Under the pieces are notes generated by a model. It did not search any database, was not told the origin of the DNA, and saw nothing but the letters and a program-made list of their open reading frames with translations. A stretch of DNA of 64,000 nt from Pseudomonadota bacterium (GTDB lineage Bacteria; Pseudomonadota; Alphaproteobacteria; Rhizobiales; Rhizobiaceae), in contig JAIUPA010000033.1 in NCBI GenBank assembly GCA_020161665.1, positions 57,053 through 121,052 of the forward strand, in the 5' to 3' direction. The position numbers were made by a program, and so were the translations under genes. Of the stretch, positions 26,280 to 34,650 are shown piece after piece. Position 1 is the stretch's first letter, and each line of letters begins with the position of its first letter.

Positions 26280-26322
26280 CGTGCTGCAACAGACCTTGGG
26301 AAACAGGGCGCGTTGCAGCACG
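26280..26322. repeat. 11-bp inverted repeat between quinone reductase and K+ channel genes
   Basis: CGTGCTGCAAC (26280-26290) and GTTGCAGCACG (26312-26322) are perfect complements with a 21-base loop. No T-run follows on the plus strand. It may be an operator or a structured 5' leader for the channel gene starting 30 bases later. No known riboswitch is recognised. Confidence 0.5.
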
Positions 26323-26351
26323 ACTGACGAAAACCGCCAGGAACTTGACGC

Positions 26352-26789
26352 TTGAATACGTTTCTCAATCTCGCACTCGGCACGGCGATGATCCTTGCCA
26401 CGGTTGCCATACACACATTCGGATTGATTTACGTGACTCATGCGATGCGTTGGGTCACATCGCACATTCGTATTCACGGGCATCGAAACCGCATTCTGGC
26501 GATGTACACGGTCATCCTCGGCGTCTTTGCCGTTCTGACGGCGGAAGTCTGGCTCTGGGCCTTGTGCTACCTCGCCATCGACTTCCTCGATGATCTGCCA
26601 ACCGCTCTCTACTTCTCCATCTCGACCTTTTCGACGCTTGGCTATGGCGACGTACTGCCCCATCCCGAATGGCGCTTGCTGGGCGGTCTCGAAGGGATTA
26701 CGGGTTTCCTCATGATCGGCTGGTCCACCGCCTACCTCATCGCGGCGGGGATTCGCGTCGGCCCCTTCCGCTCGGGGGAGCATTTCTGA
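26352..26789 (+). CDS. two-helix potassium channel-family protein
   Basis: A 145-residue inner-membrane protein of the ion_trans_2 type. It has an N-terminal hydrophobic segment, a second around MYTVILGVFAVLTAEVWLWA, the pore with selectivity filter FSTLGYGD (near residue 101), then a last helix (GITGFLMIGWSTAYLIAAG). The filter reads TLGYGD as in K+ channels. The start is a TTG at 26352; the first ATG in frame (26388) would cut into the first helix. There is no regulatory RCK domain. Confidence 0.78.
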   Translation: MNTFLNLALGTAMILATVAIHTFGLIYVTHAMRWVTSHIRIHGHRNRILAMYTVILGVFAVLTAEVWLWALCYLAIDFLDDLPTALYFSISTFSTLGYGDVLPHPEWRLLGGLEGITGFLMIGWSTAYLIAAGIRVGPFRSGEHF

Positions 26790-26812
26790 GCGCAACACGA
26801 ATAGGCATACCC

Positions 26813-27958
26813 ATGGCACCGGCGCTCGATATTGCGGATCTGAAGAAACAGGCACGGCGGCGGGTGCCGAAAATGTTCTTCGATTATGCCGATTCCGGCT
26901 CCTACACGCAGTCGACCTACGCCGCCAACGAAGCCGATTTTCACCGGATCAAGCTGCGCCAGCGCGTTCTGGTCGACATGACGAACCGCTCGCTGGAAAC
27001 GGACATGATCGGCCAAAAAGTGTCCATGCCGGTGGCGCTGGCCCCGACCGGGTTGACCGGCATGCAACATGCCGATGGTGAAATTCTCGCAGCTCAGGCC
27101 GCGGAAGAGGCAGGCGTGCCCTTCACGCTCTCGACCATGAGCATCTGCTCCATCGAAGATGTGGCCGCTAACACGACATCGCCCTTCTGGTTTCAGCTTT
27201 ACGTGATGAAGGACCGTGATTTCGTCGGCAGCCTCATCGACCGCGCCAAGGCCGCGGGTTGCTCGGCTCTGGTGCTGACGCTTGACCTGCAAATCCTCGG
27301 CCAGCGCCATAACGATCTTCGAAACAGCCTTTCCACGCCCCCGAAGTTCACGCCGAAGCACCTCTGGCAGATGGCAACGCGCCCGCTCTGGTGCATGGAG
27401 ATGCTGAAGACGCAGCGCCGTACCTTCGGCAATATCGTCGGCCACGCGAAGAACGTCTCCGACCTGTCCTCGCTTGGCACGTGGACGGCGGAACAGTTCG
27501 ATCCGCAACTGTCCTGGAAGGATGTCGCGTGGATCAAGGAACGTTGGGGCGGCAAGCTCATCCTCAAGGGTGTTATGGACGTGGACGATGCGAAAATGGC
27601 TGCAGACACCGGCGCGGACGCCCTGATCGTCTCCAACCATGGCGGGCGGCAACTGGATGGCGCGCCCTCCTCCATCTCCATGCTGCCGAAGATCGCCGAG
27701 GCCGTCGGCGACCGGATTGAGGTTCACATGGATGGCGGCATCCGTTCAGGACAGGACGTGCTCAAAGCCATGGCGCTTGGGGCCAAGGGCACCTTCATCG
27801 GCCGCCCCTTCCTCTATGGATTGGGCGCGGGCGGCAAGGCTGGCGTGCGTCAGGCGCTGGAGATCATTCGCAAGGAAATGGACACAACGCTTGCCCTTTG
27901 CGGAAAGCGCAACATCCATGAGGCAACCCGCGACATCATCGCTGACAGCCCGTTTTAA
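26813..27958 (+). CDS. lldD: FMN-dependent alpha-hydroxy-acid dehydrogenase, L-lactate type
   Basis: Oxidises L-lactate or a related 2-hydroxy acid and passes electrons to the quinone pool. 381 residues in a TIM barrel. Family features: DYADSGSYTQST near the N terminus, ALAPTGLTGMQH, the active-site stretch SNHGGRQLDGAPSS with catalytic His, and the FMN phosphate loop MDGGIRSGQDVLKA, then GAKGTFIGRPFLYGLG. ATG 26813 gives the expected N terminus; an open frame back to 26669 only reads through the channel gene. Confidence 0.85.
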   Translation: MAPALDIADLKKQARRRVPKMFFDYADSGSYTQSTYAANEADFHRIKLRQRVLVDMTNRSLETDMIGQKVSMPVALAPTGLTGMQHADGEILAAQAAEEAGVPFTLSTMSICSIEDVAANTTSPFWFQLYVMKDRDFVGSLIDRAKAAGCSALVLTLDLQILGQRHNDLRNSLSTPPKFTPKHLWQMATRPLWCMEMLKTQRRTFGNIVGHAKNVSDLSSLGTWTAEQFDPQLSWKDVAWIKERWGGKLILKGVMDVDDAKMAADTGADALIVSNHGGRQLDGAPSSISMLPKIAEAVGDRIEVHMDGGIRSGQDVLKAMALGAKGTFIGRPFLYGLGAGGKAGVRQALEIIRKEMDTTLALCGKRNIHEATRDIIADSPF

Positions 27959-27959
27959 T

Positions 27960-28226
27960 TCAGTAGTGAAAGCGACACTGGGCAATGATCAGCATCTGCC
28001 CATCGCCCTCACTGCGCACCGTATAGACGAGGCGATGTTCCTGCGTGATGCGTCGCGACCACCAGCCTTTGAGGGGACCTTTCAAAGGCTCTGGCTTGCC
28101 GATGCCTTCAAAGGGGTGGCGCATGGCATCACGGACCAGTTCATTGATCCGAAGGGCGACCTTGCGATCCGTCTCCTGCCAGAAGAGATAATCCTCCCAA
28201 CCACTTGCGTGCCATGCAAGAAGCAT
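27960..28226 (-). CDS. yoeB: YoeB-type ribosome-dependent mRNA endonuclease toxin
   Basis: An 88-residue RelE-superfamily toxin that cuts mRNA on the ribosome. The family's end signature is intact: RRITQEHRLVYTV followed by IAQCRFHY, including the C-terminal His-Tyr that acts in catalysis. KPEPLKGPLKGWWSRRI is also typical. Located 5 bases downstream of the antitoxin gene, in the usual order. Its stop is next to the convergent lldD stop. Confidence 0.93.
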   Translation of the reverse strand: MLLAWHASGWEDYLFWQETDRKVALRINELVRDAMRHPFEGIGKPEPLKGPLKGWWSRRITQEHRLVYTVRSEGDGQMLIIAQCRFHY

Positions 28227-28231
28227 GCGGA

Positions 28232-28489
28232 TCAGGAGTCCATCAGTTCAGCGAGAACAGGAACATTGCCCTGATCGATCTCGCTGACGGACTGCATCAG
28301 GCGCTCGGCATTGGCCGGTGAGGACAGGAGATGAAGTGTTTCCATCAGCCCCTCATACTCATCCTTGTCAATCAGGATGGCGGAAGGCTTGTCCCGACGC
28401 ACGATCTCCACCGGCGCGCGATCCTTCGCGACCGTATCCAGCAGACCGGCCAGTTCTTCGCGTGCCTTGGAAAACATGATGGTGCGCAT
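28232..28489 (-). CDS. yefM: YefM/Phd-type antitoxin
   Basis: An 85-residue antitoxin. The N-terminal DNA-binding fold has FSKAREELAGLLDTVAKDRAPVEIVRR and the motif DKPSAILIDKDEYEGLMETLHLLSSPANAERL, very close to E. coli YefM. The C-terminal part binds and neutralises YoeB. As in E. coli it should repress its own promoter, and a TGTAC-type palindrome lies just upstream. Confidence 0.93.
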   Translation of the reverse strand: MRTIMFSKAREELAGLLDTVAKDRAPVEIVRRDKPSAILIDKDEYEGLMETLHLLSSPANAERLMQSVSEIDQGNVPVLAELMDS

Positions 28490-28502
28490 GGGTGCCTCTC
28501 AA

Positions 28503-28526
28503 ACTTGTACAATAATACGTACAAGT
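28503..28526 (-). promoter_or_regulatory. yefM-yoeB operator palindrome
   Basis: ACTTGTAC (28503-28510) and GTACAAGT (28519-28526) flank AATAATAC, 14 bases before the yefM start. The E. coli YefM-YoeB complex recognises TGTACA-core palindromes, and the left arm continues as TGTACA here. Confidence 0.75.
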
Positions 28527-28536
28527 CGAAAATGAA

Positions 28537-29283
28537 TCAAGCCCGGCGCACCCAGCCGGTTCTGAGCGCGCTGGTCCAGTCGGAAAGGCCGGAGGGTTCG
28601 GAAAGGCGCGCCATGGCCTCATTGTCGTAGCGCACCTGCCGGAAGCTCGGCTGCCAGCCAAAGCCGGTTTTTTCCAGAACGGCGTAGCTGGCAAAGGGCG
28701 TGCCCGCCTCGGCCTTGTGATACCACGGCTGATCATAATCATAGCCGGGGCAGCCGACACTGCCGGGATTGACGATCAACCGCCCGCCGGACAATAGCAC
28801 CGAACGGGCAATATGGCTGTGGCCGCACAGAATGAGCGGTTGCGGTATATCGATGGCAATCGCCTCGATTTCCTCGCGCGTCTTCAACCGGAAAAAGCCG
28901 TCGGCCGTCAGCGCCTCGGTCCAGTAGACATTATCGTCCTGCGGCGTCGCGTGGCAGAGATAGACCTCCTCGCGCCACACCATGCTGAAGGGCAGGTTTT
29001 CGATCCACTCGAAATGCGCTTCCTGAAGTTGGTGGTAAGCGGGCAGTTCCCAATCGCCCATCGCGTCGCTCGGTCGGTCGATCAGCGCCCGGTCGTGATT
29101 GCCGCGCACGGTTGGAATGGCACGCGCCATGAGGATTTCGGCGGTACGCCCGGCCTCCAGAGGCCCGGAAAAGCAATCGCCCAGATTGACGATCTCGGTA
29201 ATGCCCTGCGCATCGATATCGGCCAGCACCGCTTCCAGCGCCGCCGCGTTTCCATGAATGTCGGCAATGGCTGCAAAGCGCAT
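28537..29283 (-). CDS. calcineurin-like metallophosphoesterase
   Basis: 248 residues with all metal-binding blocks of the family: ADIHGN (D8, H10), NLGDCFSGPLEAG, VRGNHDRAL, LCHATP, and GHSHIARSV near the C-terminal third, followed by NPGSVGCPGYD. This is the YfcE/diadenosine-phosphatase-like shape; the substrate cannot be read from sequence. It starts 5 bases after uraH and so appears to be the last gene of the ureide operon, which is unusual. Confidence 0.88.
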   Translation of the reverse strand: MRFAAIADIHGNAAALEAVLADIDAQGITEIVNLGDCFSGPLEAGRTAEILMARAIPTVRGNHDRALIDRPSDAMGDWELPAYHQLQEAHFEWIENLPFSMVWREEVYLCHATPQDDNVYWTEALTADGFFRLKTREEIEAIAIDIPQPLILCGHSHIARSVLLSGGRLIVNPGSVGCPGYDYDQPWYHKAEAGTPFASYAVLEKTGFGWQPSFRQVRYDNEAMARLSEPSGLSDWTSALRTGWVRRA

Positions 29284-29287
29284 GGCG

Positions 29288-29644
29288 TCAGCTTCCGCGA
29301 TAGGTGGAATAGCTGAACGGCGAAATCAGCAGCGGCACATGATAATGCGCCGTCGTGTCGGCAATGCCGAAACGGATCGGGATCACGTCGAGAAAGGGCG
29401 GCTCGGGCAACGTGTGCCCCGTGGCCTTGAGATAATCGCCCGCATGGAAGACGAGCTCATATTCCCCGGCCATAAAACTGTCACCGATGAGGATCGGCCC
29501 GCCATCGATGCGACCGTCATCATTGGTATAGACGGTCTTCAGAACCTCACGGCCCTTGCCTTCAAAGCGCACCACATCGATACGCATGCCAACGGCGGGC
29601 GTGCCCTTGGCAGTGTCGAGAACATGGGTGGTCAGTCCGGTCAT
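29288..29644 (-). CDS. uraH: 5-hydroxyisourate hydrolase (transthyretin-like)
   Basis: Converts 5-hydroxyisourate, the PuuD product, to OHCU. 118 residues with the N-terminal [17 protein letters not shown] and the diagnostic C-terminal YRGS that separates the enzyme from transthyretin. Conserved His and Arg positions lie in THVLD and DVVRF, and [19 protein letters not shown] ends the protein. Its start overlaps the allA stop by four bases. Confidence 0.95.
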   Translation of the reverse strand: MTGLTTHVLDTAKGTPAVGMRIDVVRFEGKGREVLKTVYTNDDGRIDGGPILIGDSFMAGEYELVFHAGDYLKATGHTLPEPPFLDVIPIRFGIADTTAHYHVPLLISPFSYSTYRGS

Positions 29645-30144
29645 GGCGTCGGCTCCCCGATGATATAGGGCGTATCGAAAAAATACTCTTCGAGATTGTT
29701 GCCCGGTCCAGCCCGATCGACAACCAGAAAATCGCTGATTTCGCCGAGCGTCATCAGCGGATGATGCCAGGTGTTGGCGCGGTAGTTCACGCCCTGCGAA
29801 GGCTTGGCCAGAAAGACACGCGGCGTATCGGGCATGCCATCGCGATCTTCCGCAACCACCACCAGATAGGGACGGCCCGAAAGCGGCGAGAAGCTCTGGC
29901 TGCCGAACGGGTGGCGCTCCATCATATTGAGAATGTAGGGAAAGCGACGCGGCTGACCCCGGAAGATATTGATGATGACACGCGCATCCTCGCCATAGGC
30001 TTCCGCCTCGGCAAGGGCATGGTAGCGCTCGGTCGTGCCCTCGTTGATCAGCCGCATCGAGGCCGGATCGGCCTCGATCACTTCGCCAAAGGGGGCAAAG
30101 GCCTCCCGCGTCAGAGGCTCGATGGTGAGCGTGTCATCTGCCAT
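29641..30144 (-). CDS. allA: ureidoglycolate lyase
   Basis: Splits ureidoglycolate into glyoxylate and urea. A 167-residue cupin-like protein with [15 protein letters not shown] at the N terminus, [41 protein letters not shown] and [15 protein letters not shown], all typical of AllA. The urea released feeds the urease encoded at the right end of the window. It lies 5 bases downstream of alc and overlaps uraH. Confidence 0.95.
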   Translation of the reverse strand: MADDTLTIEPLTREAFAPFGEVIEADPASMRLINEGTTERYHALAEAEAYGEDARVIINIFRGQPRRFPYILNMMERHPFGSQSFSPLSGRPYLVVVAEDRDGMPDTPRVFLAKPSQGVNYRANTWHHPLMTLGEISDFLVVDRAGPGNNLEEYFFDTPYIIGEPTP

Positions 30145-30149
30145 CCACG

Positions 30150-31169
30150 TCAGGCCTTGAAGCCGAAGAGGCGCAGGCGGCTGATGCCACCATCCGGGAA
30201 CATGGCAAGGCGCACATGGGTCACAGGCCCCACGGACTGCACCTCTTGCCCATATTCATGGATATGGTCGGCCTGAAGCTTCTGGCGCGGCAGAAGTTCC
30301 GGCCAGCTTTCCGAAGCCTCGATCTCTTCCGGCGTGAAATAATCGCTATGGCCCGGCAGCGAGATGGCGCGGATTTCGCAACTGTCGGGGAAATTCCCCT
30401 TGAAGTGGGCCGTATCGACCACAACGCGGTGGATGAGGCCCGCATGGCCCAGACGGATGATCGCCCAGTCATGCCCCGGCCCGCGACGGCGCGCCGTTTC
30501 CCAGCCATCGCCCATGTTCTTGCCGCGACCGGAATTGAGGATCAGGTCCGGGTGGCCGTAATGGGCATCCGACCAGGCAAGCGACTTCGAGCCGTTGAAG
30601 ATGAAGGCTAGGTCAAGTTCCTTGTCGGCCGGCACCTTCGACCAGTCGATATAGGCCGAGCCGTAGACGCGCAGGCGCGCAATGCCGCCATCGGGGAAAA
30701 TGTGCAACTTCAGATGCGTCCACACCTTGGCCTTGTCGCCATGCTCGACAAAGTGATGCGCCGAGGGGCCAAGCGGATATTTCGGCAGAAGTTCGGTCCA
30801 CACCGTATCGTCGGTCGGGTCGCCTTCCTCAAGGAAGCAGGCCTCGATGGCGCAATGCGGCGGGTAGTTGCCGGTGAAGTGGCTGGTGTCGATATCGAAT
30901 CCATGGATATGGCCGGGCATCGCCAGACGGATGATCGCCCAGTCATGACCCGGAACGCGCTTGCGGCGGCTCTCCCAGCCATCCATCCACTTGCCGTTTT
31001 CATCATATTCGCCGGGCAGGAAAACTGCCGGGTCGTCCTTGAGCATACGGGCCAGCGGCGCGAAGAAATCATCCGTGGCATAAAGGCCGCGTGCGCCAAG
31101 ACGCGCCGAGGCGAGATTGACCGCGCCCTTGGCAAAATCGGGAACGAGGGCGGTTTCGGCTTCACTCAT
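30150..31169 (-). CDS. alc: allantoicase
   Basis: Hydrolyses allantoate to ureidoglycolate and urea. 339 residues formed by two related jelly-roll repeats, visible as [20 protein letters not shown] and [20 protein letters not shown], and [20 protein letters not shown] against [19 protein letters not shown]. Use of allantoicase (not allantoate amidohydrolase) means all purine nitrogen leaves as urea. AGGAGAA before ATG 31169 lies in the end of uraD. Confidence 0.95.
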   Translation of the reverse strand: MSEAETALVPDFAKGAVNLASARLGARGLYATDDFFAPLARMLKDDPAVFLPGEYDENGKWMDGWESRRKRVPGHDWAIIRLAMPGHIHGFDIDTSHFTGNYPPHCAIEACFLEEGDPTDDTVWTELLPKYPLGPSAHHFVEHGDKAKVWTHLKLHIFPDGGIARLRVYGSAYIDWSKVPADKELDLAFIFNGSKSLAWSDAHYGHPDLILNSGRGKNMGDGWETARRRGPGHDWAIIRLGHAGLIHRVVVDTAHFKGNFPDSCEIRAISLPGHSDYFTPEEIEASESWPELLPRQKLQADHIHEYGQEVQSVGPVTHVRLAMFPDGGISRLRLFGFKA

Positions 31170-31170
31170 G

Positions 31171-31665
31171 TCATTCTCCTGGAAGCAAGCTTTTCAGTCT
31201 CAGAAGGGCAATGCGCTCCACCTGCCCGCAGGCGGTCGCAAACTCTTCTTCGCGGCTATTATCGATCCGCCGCTCGAAAGCGGCCAGAATGTCGTCCTTG
31301 GTCAGCCCCTTCACGGCAATGATGAAGGGAAAGCCGAATTTTTCCACATAGGCGGTATTGAGCGCCGTAAAGCGCGCATGTTCTTGCGCCGAAAGCCGGT
31401 CAAGACCAGCACCCGCCTGTTCCTTGCGGCTGTCCTCGGTCAGGCCACCGGCAATCGCCAGCTTGCCCGCCAGATCGGGATGGGCGTTGAGGATACCGAG
31501 ACGCTCTTCATGCGAAGCGGCCCGAAACACGGTGACCAGCGCGCCGTGCACGCTGTCTGCCGTCAGCGGCTCGACCATCGACCCGGCATCAAAGGCGCGC
31601 TCGGCAATGAAGGGTGAATGCTCGAACACCCCGCCATAGGTGGCGACAAAAGAAGCCTTGTCCAT
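31171..31665 (-). CDS. uraD: OHCU decarboxylase
   Basis: Decarboxylates OHCU to S-allantoin, the step after UraH. 164 residues, all helical. Catalytic His and neighbours are in LNAHPDLAGKLAI and GLTEDSRKEQAGAGL, with EKFGFPFIIAVKG later; these are the motifs of the family. Two bases separate it from puuE and one base from alc, so it is an internal gene of the ureide operon. Confidence 0.95.
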   Translation of the reverse strand: MDKASFVATYGGVFEHSPFIAERAFDAGSMVEPLTADSVHGALVTVFRAASHEERLGILNAHPDLAGKLAIAGGLTEDSRKEQAGAGLDRLSAQEHARFTALNTAYVEKFGFPFIIAVKGLTKDDILAAFERRIDNSREEEFATACGQVERIALLRLKSLLPGE

Positions 31666-31667
31666 GC

Positions 31668-32588
31668 TCAGATCGTCTCCGGCTTGTGATGCTCATGCCA
31701 GTGGCGGGCAATCTCGATGCGCTGCGGGATCCAAACCTTGTCATGCGACAGCACATATTCGAGAAAGCGGCGCAGCGCCGCTATGCGACCCGCACGACCA
31801 ACCAGACGGCAATGCAGGCCGATATTCATCATCTTCGGCGCGCCTTCCGCCCCTTCGCGGTAAAGCTCGTCAAAGCTGTCTTTCAGATAGTTGAAGAACT
31901 GGTCGCCCGCATTGAAGCCCTGCGGCGTGGCAAAGCGCATGTCGTTCGCTTCCAGCGTGTAAGGAATGATGAGGAACGGCTTCCCGTCGATCCCCTTGAT
32001 CCAGTAGGGCAGATCATCGGCATAGCTATCCGAGGAATACAGGAAGCCCTCTTCCTGCGTCAGCTTCAACGTATTGATCGAAGGCTTGCCCTGATAAAGG
32101 CCCTGCGGGCGCTCACCCGTCAGTTCCGTGTGAAGGCGCACCGCCTCGCGAATATGCTTGCGCTCTTCCTCTTCGGAAAAATCCTTGTATTCCAGCCAGC
32201 GATAACCGTGGCTGGCAATCTCCCAGCCCGCTTCCTTCATAGCCGCAACGGCTTCCGGGTTGCGCGCCATGGCGAGCGTCACGCCATAGACCGTGACGGG
32301 AACCTTGAGGCCGGTAAAAAGCCGCCACAGCCGCCAGAAGCCGGAACGAGAGCCGTATTCGTAGATCGATTCCATGTTCATGTTGCGCTGACCGGGCCAG
32401 GGCGCAGCCCCGACAATTTCCGACAACAGGCACTCGGAAGCCGGATCGCCATCGAGGATGGAGCTTTCGCCGCCCTCCTCGTAATTGATCACGAACTGCA
32501 CGGCGATGTTCGCGCCGCCCGGCCATTTCGGGTCTGGCGCGTGGCGTCCATAACCAACAAGATCGCGGGGATAGGCTTCGGATACCAT
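31668..32588 (-). CDS. puuE: allantoinase PuuE (polysaccharide deacetylase fold)
   Basis: Opens the allantoin ring to allantoate. 306 residues of the metal-independent PuuE type rather than the amidohydrolase AllB. It begins with YPRDLVGYGRHAPDPKWPGGANIAVQFVINYEEGGE, then ASHGYRWLEYKDFSEEEE and GRIGRIA-like VGRAGRIAALRRFLEY. ATG 32588 is preceded by GAGGT; the frame stays open to 32723 but upstream codons lack family character. First gene of puuE-uraD-alc-allA-uraH. Confidence 0.94.
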   Translation of the reverse strand: MVSEAYPRDLVGYGRHAPDPKWPGGANIAVQFVINYEEGGESSILDGDPASECLLSEIVGAAPWPGQRNMNMESIYEYGSRSGFWRLWRLFTGLKVPVTVYGVTLAMARNPEAVAAMKEAGWEIASHGYRWLEYKDFSEEEERKHIREAVRLHTELTGERPQGLYQGKPSINTLKLTQEEGFLYSSDSYADDLPYWIKGIDGKPFLIIPYTLEANDMRFATPQGFNAGDQFFNYLKDSFDELYREGAEGAPKMMNIGLHCRLVGRAGRIAALRRFLEYVLSHDKVWIPQRIEIARHWHEHHKPETI

Positions 32589-32735
32589 GAAAACGGACCT
32601 CGCATGAAAGCGGATACTGAAGGCGGGCATCGGCCTGCTGTACACAAACCGAAACATGATTGAAGACAATATAGAGGAACGAAGCGCCCCCGCAAGAGCG
32701 TCTTCAGGCCTCTGCCCCATCAAGATTGCGCCAGT

Positions 32736-33920
32736 TCAGGGCCTTCGGGCAAGGGCAATATGGCTTTCCGGCAGAAAGCTTTCCGGCACGTCCGGCGCTT
32801 TGCCTTCAACGGCAGCAAGTGCCGCTTTGGCAAGCAGATGCGCAATGCCGAAACTCACTTTGAAACCACCCGCCAGCGCGATGATTCGCGGATGATCGGG
32901 AAGCGGCCCCACCAGAGGATCGCGGCCAATGGCCTTGGGGCGAAGCCCGGCCCAGCGTTCGATCACCGGCGCGTCGGCAAGGGCGGGAACGATGCTGCGG
33001 GCCTTGTCGATCAGCGCATCCAGCTGTCCATCACAGGCAAAGGCATCGGCAAACTGATCCTCACTGGTCGAGCCGATGGCCACATGGCCGTTTTCATGGA
33101 CGATGACATAAAGCCCGCCGAAGAACAGCACCGGAAAGGCCGGATCAAGATCAGCAGCCAGCAGCGCCGATTGCCCTTTGACCGGCTGGCCAAGCGGCTT
33201 TTCAAGCGGACCGACAATCTCCGCCAGCGCGCCAAAGGCCCGATGCCCGGAGGCGACCAGCGCATGAGCGAACCGCACCCGTTCGCCATCGGACAGAAGC
33301 GCCTCGCCCGCATGGTCATCCAGACGGATGACGCCGGTGTCTTCCAGAAGCGTCACATTCGGTTGCTGGCGAAGCCATGCGGCCAGAAGCGCCGTCACCC
33401 GGCGCGGCGAGGCCCGGGCCGCCAGCGTATCGAACACGAAGCCGCAAGCCCCGGTTTCCGGCGCAACAAAGCCATCGACCGGCGGGCGATCCAGCACATG
33501 CCAGTGAAACCGTCCGCCCTGAACCTGCCAGGCCGCCTCAGCATCGGCCGAGTGGCGAAGCGCAATGTCGCGCAGATGCGGCTTGGGCAGCGGCACCAGC
33601 CGCCCGGTGCGGCGATAGCCCGCCGAAAGCCCGGTTGCAGCTTCCAGCGCCACAACCTCATGCTCCAGTGAAACGAGAGCATCGAACTGAAACTGCTTCT
33701 TTTGATTCCATTTGTCGGGCATATGCGGCATCAGCGCGCCGACAAGACCGAAGCTTGCCCCCTGCCCGATCCGCCCGGCATCGGCCAGAAGAACCTTCGC
33801 CCCGCGCCTTGCCGCCTCGACTGCCCCCCAAAGACCGAGCACACCGCCACCGACCACCAGCACATCATAGGACGGCAGGCATTGACCGGCGGCCTGCACG
33901 CGATTATCGGCAAGGGTCAT
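32736..33920 (-). CDS. FAD-dependent DAO-family oxidoreductase, MnmC C-half-like
   Basis: About 394 residues. An FAD-binding GxGxxG motif is near the N terminus (YDVLVVGGGVLGLWGAVEAARRG) and a late FAD motif is RIIALAGGFKVSFGIAHLLA. It resembles glycine oxidase/MnmC(o) proteins. Because mnmD, the other half of E. coli MnmC, starts at the same four bases on the other strand, it may demodify cmnm5(s2)U34 in tRNA, but a general amine/amino-acid oxidase cannot be excluded. The start at 33920 overlaps the mnmD ATG within CATG; 33950 is possible. Confidence 0.75.
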   Translation of the reverse strand: MTLADNRVQAAGQCLPSYDVLVVGGGVLGLWGAVEAARRGAKVLLADAGRIGQGASFGLVGALMPHMPDKWNQKKQFQFDALVSLEHEVVALEAATGLSAGYRRTGRLVPLPKPHLRDIALRHSADAEAAWQVQGGRFHWHVLDRPPVDGFVAPETGACGFVFDTLAARASPRRVTALLAAWLRQQPNVTLLEDTGVIRLDDHAGEALLSDGERVRFAHALVASGHRAFGALAEIVGPLEKPLGQPVKGQSALLAADLDPAFPVLFFGGLYVIVHENGHVAIGSTSEDQFADAFACDGQLDALIDKARSIVPALADAPVIERWAGLRPKAIGRDPLVGPLPDHPRIIALAGGFKVSFGIAHLLAKAALAAVEGKAPDVPESFLPESHIALARRP

Positions 33921-34650
33921 GAGCACTCGGTTCCCGGAACATCCATCCACAACGGACGATCTCGCCCTCGAATGGTTCGATGGCGATATGCCCTATTCCT
34001 CCCGTTTTGGCGATCACTTTTATTGTCGCGCCGACGGGCGGCTGGAATGCGCCTATGTCTTCATCAGTGGAAATGGTCTGCCCGCGCGCTGGCAGAAAGA
34101 CGGGCTATTTAGGATCGGCGAACTGGGTTTCGGCACCGGGCTGAATGTCTGCGAGACATGGCGTCAGTGGAAAGAAACCCGCCGTCCCGGTGGCCACCTC
34201 CACATCACCTCCTTCGAGCTTTATCCGATGAGCGCCGAAGACATCGCCAAGGCGCTGTCCCGCTGGCCGGAGATCGAAGCGGAGCGGCTGGCACTCAGCG
34301 CCGCATGGCCCGAACAGCCACAAGGAACGGTAACGCTCCACCTCGACGCGCAAACCACGCTGACGGTCATGTGCGCCGCCGCCATCGACAGCCTTGCCGC
34401 CATCGAAACGGCGTTTGACGCCTTTTATCTCGATGGGTTCGCCCCATCACGCAATCCGGATATGTGGTCGGAAGAGTTGATGCGGCTGGTCTTTGCCCGC
34501 ACGGTGGAAGGCGGCACTTTCGCCACCTATGCTGCCGCCGGTTTCGTGCGCCGCAATCTTGCTGCCGCCGGTTTTGCCGTGGAACGCCCGCCGGGCTTTG
34601 CCGGCAAGCGCGAAATGCTGCGCGGCACGAAACCCGTCGTCAGCCTATAG
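33919..34650 (+). CDS. mnmD: tRNA nm5(s2)U34 methyltransferase MnmD
   Basis: 243 residues, equal to the N-terminal methyltransferase half of MnmC; it would make mnm5U34 in tRNA with S-adenosylmethionine. Family segments: DDLALEWFDGDMPYSSRFGDHFY, IGELGFGTGLNVCETW as SAM site, HLHITSFELYPMS, AFDAFYLDGFAPSRNPDMWSEEL and TYAAAGFVRRNLAAAGF. Free-standing MnmD occurs in several phyla. The only nearby purine-rich sequence (AAGGG) is too close to the ATG, so initiation may be weak. The stop overlaps the histidine kinase gene by six bases. Confidence 0.88.
   Translation: MSTRFPEHPSTTDDLALEWFDGDMPYSSRFGDHFYCRADGRLECAYVFISGNGLPARWQKDGLFRIGELGFGTGLNVCETWRQWKETRRPGGHLHITSFELYPMSAEDIAKALSRWPEIEAERLALSAAWPEQPQGTVTLHLDAQTTLTVMCAAAIDSLAAIETAFDAFYLDGFAPSRNPDMWSEELMRLVFARTVEGGTFATYAAAGFVRRNLAAAGFAVERPPGFAGKREMLRGTKPVVSL

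Noticed and set aside
26669..26812. N-terminal extension of the lactate dehydrogenase-like gene
   Set aside because: It overlaps the potassium channel gene in another frame and lacks family similarity.
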